A stretch of DNA of 64,000 bases from NCBI RefSeq assembly GCF_001613065.1, contig NZ_BDBQ01000082.1:19850-83849 (forward strand). Reading direction: 5' to 3'. This document shows positions 60,934 through 64,000 of this stretch, in pieces. The notes under the pieces were generated by a model. It saw nothing but the letters and a program-made list of their open reading frames with translations, had not been told where the DNA came from and did not search any database. The position numbers and the translations under genes are program-made. The stretch is from Nocardia miyunensis NBRC 108239 (lineage in GTDB: Bacteria > Actinomycetota > Actinomycetes > Mycobacteriales > Mycobacteriaceae). How positions within the stretch are numbered: position 1 is the first letter of the stretch; the number at the start of each line of letters is the position of its first letter.

Positions 60934-61874
60934 CGTGCGACACCACTTTCGATCTGTGCGAGTGCGGCCTTGGCCAGGACGTTCTCGGCGAGGCGGAGAT
61001 GACCGGCGTCCACGAGCTGACCGGATTGCCCGATCGCGCCGACGCCGTCCCGCTGCGCCGCGCGGTAACCCTCGACAAGCGTTCGCGCACGGTCGATTTC
61101 GTCGGCGGTCGGGGTGAACACCGCGTTGGCGATCGGCACCTGGCTCGGGTGGATCGCCCATTTGCCGTCGAATCCCAGGGCCGCGGCATGTGCGGCGTCG
61201 GCGCGGTAGCCGTCCGCGTCGGCGTAGTCCGGATACGGCGAGTCGATGACGTCGATTCCGGCCGCGCGGCCCGCCGCGAGCACCTGCACCCGCTCGGCGT
61301 GCCAGAAATCGCCCGGATACGTGCCCGGTTCGGGCCGGAAATTTCCACCCACCCGGGCGTGCAGTGATGCGGACAGATCGCCGACGCCGAAGATGATCGC
61401 CTCGAGGCGCGAGCTGGCCGTGGCGATCTCGGCGGCGTTGAGCAGACCCTCCGCCTCCTCGATCAGCACTTCCAGCCCGATGCGATGGGACAGGCCGAGT
61501 TTGATCTCCAGCTGAGTGAGCAGGACGTCCACCCACCACACGTCGCGGCCGGACCGCGCCTTGGGGATGATGACCACGTCCAGGCGCTCACGAGCGCCGG
61601 TGACCACCTCGATCAGGTCGTCGTGGCACCACGGCGTGTCCAGCCCGTTGATGCGGACCGCGCGGGTGGTGCGACCCCAGTCCAGGCCGGTGAACGCGCG
61701 CACCGCGATCCCCCGCGCGGCCTCCTTCGCGGACGGGGCGCAGGCATCCTCGAGGTCCAGGAACACCAGATCCGCACCGGACCGTGCCGCAGCGGCGCAC
61801 ATGGACTCGTTGCTCGCCGGGGTCGCCAGCTCGGAGCGCCGGGCTCGGGCCATTCTCGTTGTCGCGCCGGTCAT
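60930..61874 (-). CDS. HpcH/HpaI aldolase / CitE-like lyase
   Basis: A 314-residue CitE-family TIM-barrel lyase. Conserved N-terminus RRSELATPASNESMCAAAAR, metal/CoA site LVFLDLEDACAPSAKEAA, VRINGLDTPW, the central VLIEEAEGLLNAAEIA with the metal-ligand Glu, and FGVGDLSASLHARVG. Family members cleave malyl-CoA, citryl-CoA or related 3-hydroxyacyl-CoA esters. ATG 61874 is used because family members begin here, although the frame stays open and coding-like for 50 more codons upstream. First gene of the nine-gene minus-strand operon. Confidence 0.9.
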   Translation of the reverse strand: MTGATTRMARARRSELATPASNESMCAAAARSGADLVFLDLEDACAPSAKEAARGIAVRAFTGLDWGRTTRAVRINGLDTPWCHDDLIEVVTGARERLDVVIIPKARSGRDVWWVDVLLTQLEIKLGLSHRIGLEVLIEEAEGLLNAAEIATASSRLEAIIFGVGDLSASLHARVGGNFRPEPGTYPGDFWHAERVQVLAAGRAAGIDVIDSPYPDYADADGYRADAAHAAALGFDGKWAIHPSQVPIANAVFTPTADEIDRARTLVEGYRAAQRDGVGAIGQSGQLVDAGHLRLAENVLAKAALAQIESGVAR

Positions 61875-62058
61875 TTCGCGATCCACTCGACTGCGTTCGT
61901 CGCCGTGCGCGCGGCGGGCCGAGGCGAGGTCGACGGCGTGCCGCAGCACGCCGCTCTCGGGTATCGCCAGCGCGCCCACGGCCGGACGCATGCGGTCGGC
62001 GACGACCACGGTCGCGCCGGGGCAACGGCCGCCCGCGACCTGCGGGGTATCACGAATG

Positions 62059-62074
62059 CTAATCGGTCGATCAG
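62059..62074. promoter_or_regulatory. Operator candidate CTAATCG-GT-CGATCAG
   Basis: 16-bp inverted repeat with one mismatch, of the TetR-operator type common upstream of acyl-CoA catabolism genes, 185 bases upstream of the lyase start. It would sit in the promoter of the nine-gene operon. Confidence 0.5.
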
Positions 62075-62369
62075 TATTCGTTGCCCCACAGAACCTTCGA
62101 GACATTCGACGGAAACCACAGGATCGACCTCCATGGTGCTGAAAAACTGTGCACTACAACCTCTTTGAAGTGCTGCAAGCGGATCGGAGCCGGGGCCGAT
62201 CGGGGAGCTGTAGACCCTGCCGCTCGGACGCCGCTTGCTCAACATCTGTTTAACACCTATCTTCGAATCATGTCAATCGTGGGCGATTGGTTCCCACTCC
62301 TCAGACACGTTTCACCTGGGTTTATATGGATAACTCCCGCAACACGACCCCCCTGGGAGGACTCATTTT

Positions 62370-62383
62370 TAAACGATCGCTTA
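62370..62383. promoter_or_regulatory. Operator candidate TAAACGATCGCTTA
   Basis: 14-bp palindrome with a single mismatch on the plus strand, inside an AT-rich segment 239 bases upstream of the TetR start. It is a plausible autoregulatory site for that TetR, distinct from the 62059 element. Confidence 0.5.
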
Positions 62384-62454
62384 GCAGTCGGACCCGCGTG
62401 TGTAGCCACCGCCGCCGGGCAGGTGAGCAACCGCCTGTTGATAGATTCGGTCAC

Positions 62455-62635
62455 GTGAGCGAGCTTGCGAGCGAACCGACAGCACAGCGCGCACCGCGTA
62501 CCCCGGAGCCGAGCGCCGGCGAGGTGGAGTCGTGAGCGGGATCGAGACGGGCGTGATGGCAACGGACGACCGTTGCGAGGCAGCCCTATGAGGCACCAAG
62601 CATTCCCCGGAGGTCCCGGCCATGAAAGAAGGTAG
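62455..62635 (+). other. Chain of three overlapping mini-ORFs leading into the TetR gene
   Basis: GTG 62455 opens a 26-codon frame ending in TGA at 62533-62535. GTG 62532 overlaps that stop and runs 19 codons to TGA 62589-62591. ATG 62588 overlaps it and runs 15 codons to TAG 62633-62635, crossing the TetR ATG at 62622. The GTGA and ATGA overlaps resemble translational-coupling junctions. They could be attenuating upstream ORFs, or remnants of a decayed gene. Confidence 0.4.
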
Positions 62636-63290
62636 TGCTATCAGCGCACCGCGCAAGCGTCGCCGCGGCGACGACACGGACACCCGCGATCAACTGATCG
62701 AGGCAACCGCCGAACTCATGCTGGAAGAGGGCTACGCGGGGGCCACCACCCGGCGCGTCGCGGCCAAGGTCGGCGTGAATCCCGCCCTCGTCTACTACTA
62801 CTTCCCTTCCCTGGACGACCTGTTCCTGGCCGTCTTCCGCAAGGGCGCCGAGGCCAATCTCGAACGTCAGCGGAAGGCCCTGACCTCGGATAATCCGATG
62901 CGCGCGCTCTGGGAGACGGCCACCGACGCCCGCGGCACCGCACTGCTGATGGAATTCATGGCGCTGGCCAACCACCGCAAGGACATCCGCGCCGAGATCG
63001 CCGCCTACGCCGAGCGATACCGGGAAAGTCAGCTCACCGCGCTGACCGTCATCCTGCGCAGTCGCGGTTTCGACGTCGAGGGTCTGTCGCCCGCGATGAT
63101 GTCGGTGGTGATCAGCAGCCTGGGCGCGACCCTGGTCAACGAATCGAGCCTGGGCATCACCCTGGGCCACCGCGAATTGGCCGAATTCGCCGAGGATTTC
63201 GTGCGGTTGTTCGAGGGGAAGCCCTGGTCGCGGGAGATCCTCCCGGCCCGGCCGCGTGCGGACGAGCCCGAAGACGACTCCCGCCCGTAG
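62622..63290 (+). CDS. TetR-family transcriptional regulator
   Basis: A 222-residue TetR protein: RDQLIEATAELMLEEGYAGA, TTRRVAAKVGVNPALVYYYF and PSLDDLFLAVFRKGAE form the DNA-binding domain. The C-terminal ligand domain contains MEFMALANHRKDIRAEIAAY, typical of a large actinobacterial TetR clade. GGAGG lies 8 bases upstream of the ATG. Divergent from the nine-gene operon, hence its probable local regulator. Confidence 0.93.
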   Translation: MKEGSAISAPRKRRRGDDTDTRDQLIEATAELMLEEGYAGATTRRVAAKVGVNPALVYYYFPSLDDLFLAVFRKGAEANLERQRKALTSDNPMRALWETATDARGTALLMEFMALANHRKDIRAEIAAYAERYRESQLTALTVILRSRGFDVEGLSPAMMSVVISSLGATLVNESSLGITLGHRELAEFAEDFVRLFEGKPWSREILPARPRADEPEDDSRP

Positions 63291-63425
63291 ATCAGCCGAA
63301 TACACAATTCTGCCGCATGGCGCGCGTCGCTTGATCGTCCGAACCGGTTGTCCGACATCGCTTCCCGACGCACGTTCATGCCGATGCCGATACGTGGTCG
63401 GATGAGGTTTCGCGTTCTCGAGATG

Positions 63426-63920
63426 TCAGCCGAGTTCTTTCACGAGGAAACGGTCGATCTCCACCAGGTCATGTCCTTCCCCCGATTCATCCCACAGGGT
63501 GTATTCGGTGGTCGAGGTCAGTCCGGTGTCGTCATACCCGAGTCTTTGGTACAGGCGGGCGGCATCCGGGTTGGCGGTGTCGACGCCCAGGCCGACACGA
63601 GGCAGGCCGCGAGCCATTGCGCGTTCTTCGACGGCCGAGACGAGCGCCGTGCCGATCCCCTGGTTACGTGCCCGCGGCGCAACCTGGAGAAAACACAGTT
63701 CCGCACAATCGGGCAGTGCGGCGCGCACATCGTGGTGCATCGGACCAGTCCAGCTGATGACACAAGTGCCACAGGGGATCTCGTCGACCCAAGCGATCAA
63801 CAGGCTCCAATGTCCGTCGCGCTGGCGCCGGAAGTGCGCCGCATGCGCGCGATTGCGACCTGTGGGCAGATACCGTTCCAGCAACTCGAGATCCTGCTCC
63901 TCGCACTCGCGTATCACCAC
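63426..63920 (-). CDS. GNAT family N-acetyltransferase
   Basis: About 164 residues. The acetyl-CoA-binding motif A is LCFLQVAPRARNQGIGTALV (Q/RxxGxG/A type), followed by VEERAMARGLPRVGLGVDTA and NPDAARLYQRLGYDDTG, the C-terminal half of the GNAT fold. Two adjacent GTG codons (63920, 63917) are possible starts; upstream extension is Arg-rich and not family-like. Substrate unknown; it is outside the catabolic operon. Confidence 0.85.
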   Translation of the reverse strand: MVIRECEEQDLELLERYLPTGRNRAHAAHFRRQRDGHWSLLIAWVDEIPCGTCVISWTGPMHHDVRAALPDCAELCFLQVAPRARNQGIGTALVSAVEERAMARGLPRVGLGVDTANPDAARLYQRLGYDDTGLTSTTEYTLWDESGEGHDLVEIDRFLVKELG

Positions 63921-64000
63921 ACAGCCGAGGCTATCTCGGGCCCAGCGCCTCGGCGTACTTCGTCGACATCCCCTCATGGCTCCCCTTTATGTCAAGAGGC

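Larger units (their letters stand above)
61875..62621. other. Intergenic and regulatory region between lyase operon and TetR gene
   Basis: 747 bp between divergent genes. About 61875-62037 reads as high-GC3 codons in frame with the lyase (for example VVADRMRPAVGALAIPESGV) but matches no known N-terminus; it may be a vestige of an upstream gene. 62040-62400 has lower GC, a promoter-like composition and two palindromes (62059, 62370). 62455-62621 carries a chain of overlapping mini-ORFs. No recognisable protein is encoded. Confidence 0.55.

Noticed and set aside
62081..62458. 125-codon plus-strand frame in the 62-kb intergenic region
   Set aside because: Composition differs from genes in the window, no domain, and it overlaps promoter-like AT-rich DNA and two palindromes.
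63920..64000. A further gene at the right edge on the minus strand
   Set aside because: Only a 12-codon frame (MSTKYAEALGPR) with a good ribosome site is visible before a stop; too little to support a gene.

Overview
The window is 64 kb of high-GC actinobacterial chromosome, most likely Nocardia or a close relative. This is inferred from GC-rich third codon positions, many GTG starts, a DUF397 protein, a fatty-acyl-AMP ligase, and three secreted proteins resembling a family I know mainly from Nocardia and Rhodococcus (recalled as DUF8020). I see no transposase, integrase, rRNA, tRNA or CRISPR array.

0.0-2.6 kb is ordinary flank: a clipped zinc-type quinone oxidoreductase, a DUF397 protein, an SDR and a methyltransferase. 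2.7-41.9 kb looks like one large secondary-lipid / polyketide locus. Its left part has two paralogous pairs of cytochrome P450 and FAD monooxygenase, separated by a 19-bp minisatellite. A plus-strand operon (9.1-14.2 kb) follows, encoding a fatty-acyl-AMP ligase, a diiron desaturase-like protein, a hotdog protein, a stand-alone ACP, a cyclopropane-synthase-type methyltransferase and a second diiron acyl-ACP desaturase. Next come a hotdog thioesterase, a third P450, a secreted protein, a 2Fe-2S flavin reductase, an acyl-CoA dehydrogenase, another hotdog protein, an alpha/beta hydrolase and a complete Ugp/Mal-type ABC importer with an embedded metallophosphoesterase (18.2-26.0 kb). A minus-strand operon (40.9-26.1 kb) encodes an acyl-CoA synthetase, a flavin oxidoreductase, an SGNH hydrolase, a PfaA-like megasynthase (KS-AT-ACP-ACP-ACP-KR-DH), a PfaC-like double-hotdog dehydratase without KS or chain-length factor, a PfaD enoyl reductase and a broken biotin-carboxylase remnant. 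A LysR gene lies upstream.

42-63.3 kb is a catabolic region for an unknown, probably alicyclic or terpenoid carboxylic compound. Plus-strand genes encode aldehyde dehydrogenase, LLM flavoprotein, enoyl-CoA hydratase and a 3-hydroxyisobutyrate-dehydrogenase-like enzyme. A nine-gene minus-strand operon (61.9-53.1 kb) encodes a CitE-like lyase, SDR, LLM flavoprotein, a crotonase with the catalytic residues of 6-oxocamphor hydrolase, a CaiB CoA-transferase, a Rieske oxygenase with a small partner, SDR and aldehyde dehydrogenase. One LysR and four TetR genes are interspersed. Two recurring palindrome families, GAGAAY-N3-ATTCTC and ACCTACT/AGTAGGT, sit in front of these genes and suggest a local regulon.

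Working model: the first locus activates a fatty acid, modifies it on a dedicated ACP (desaturation, methyl or cyclopropane transfer), builds or extends a chain on the PfaA/C/D synthase and finishes it with P450s and flavin monooxygenases. The second locus is a separate degradative island. Product and substrate cannot be named from sequence alone.
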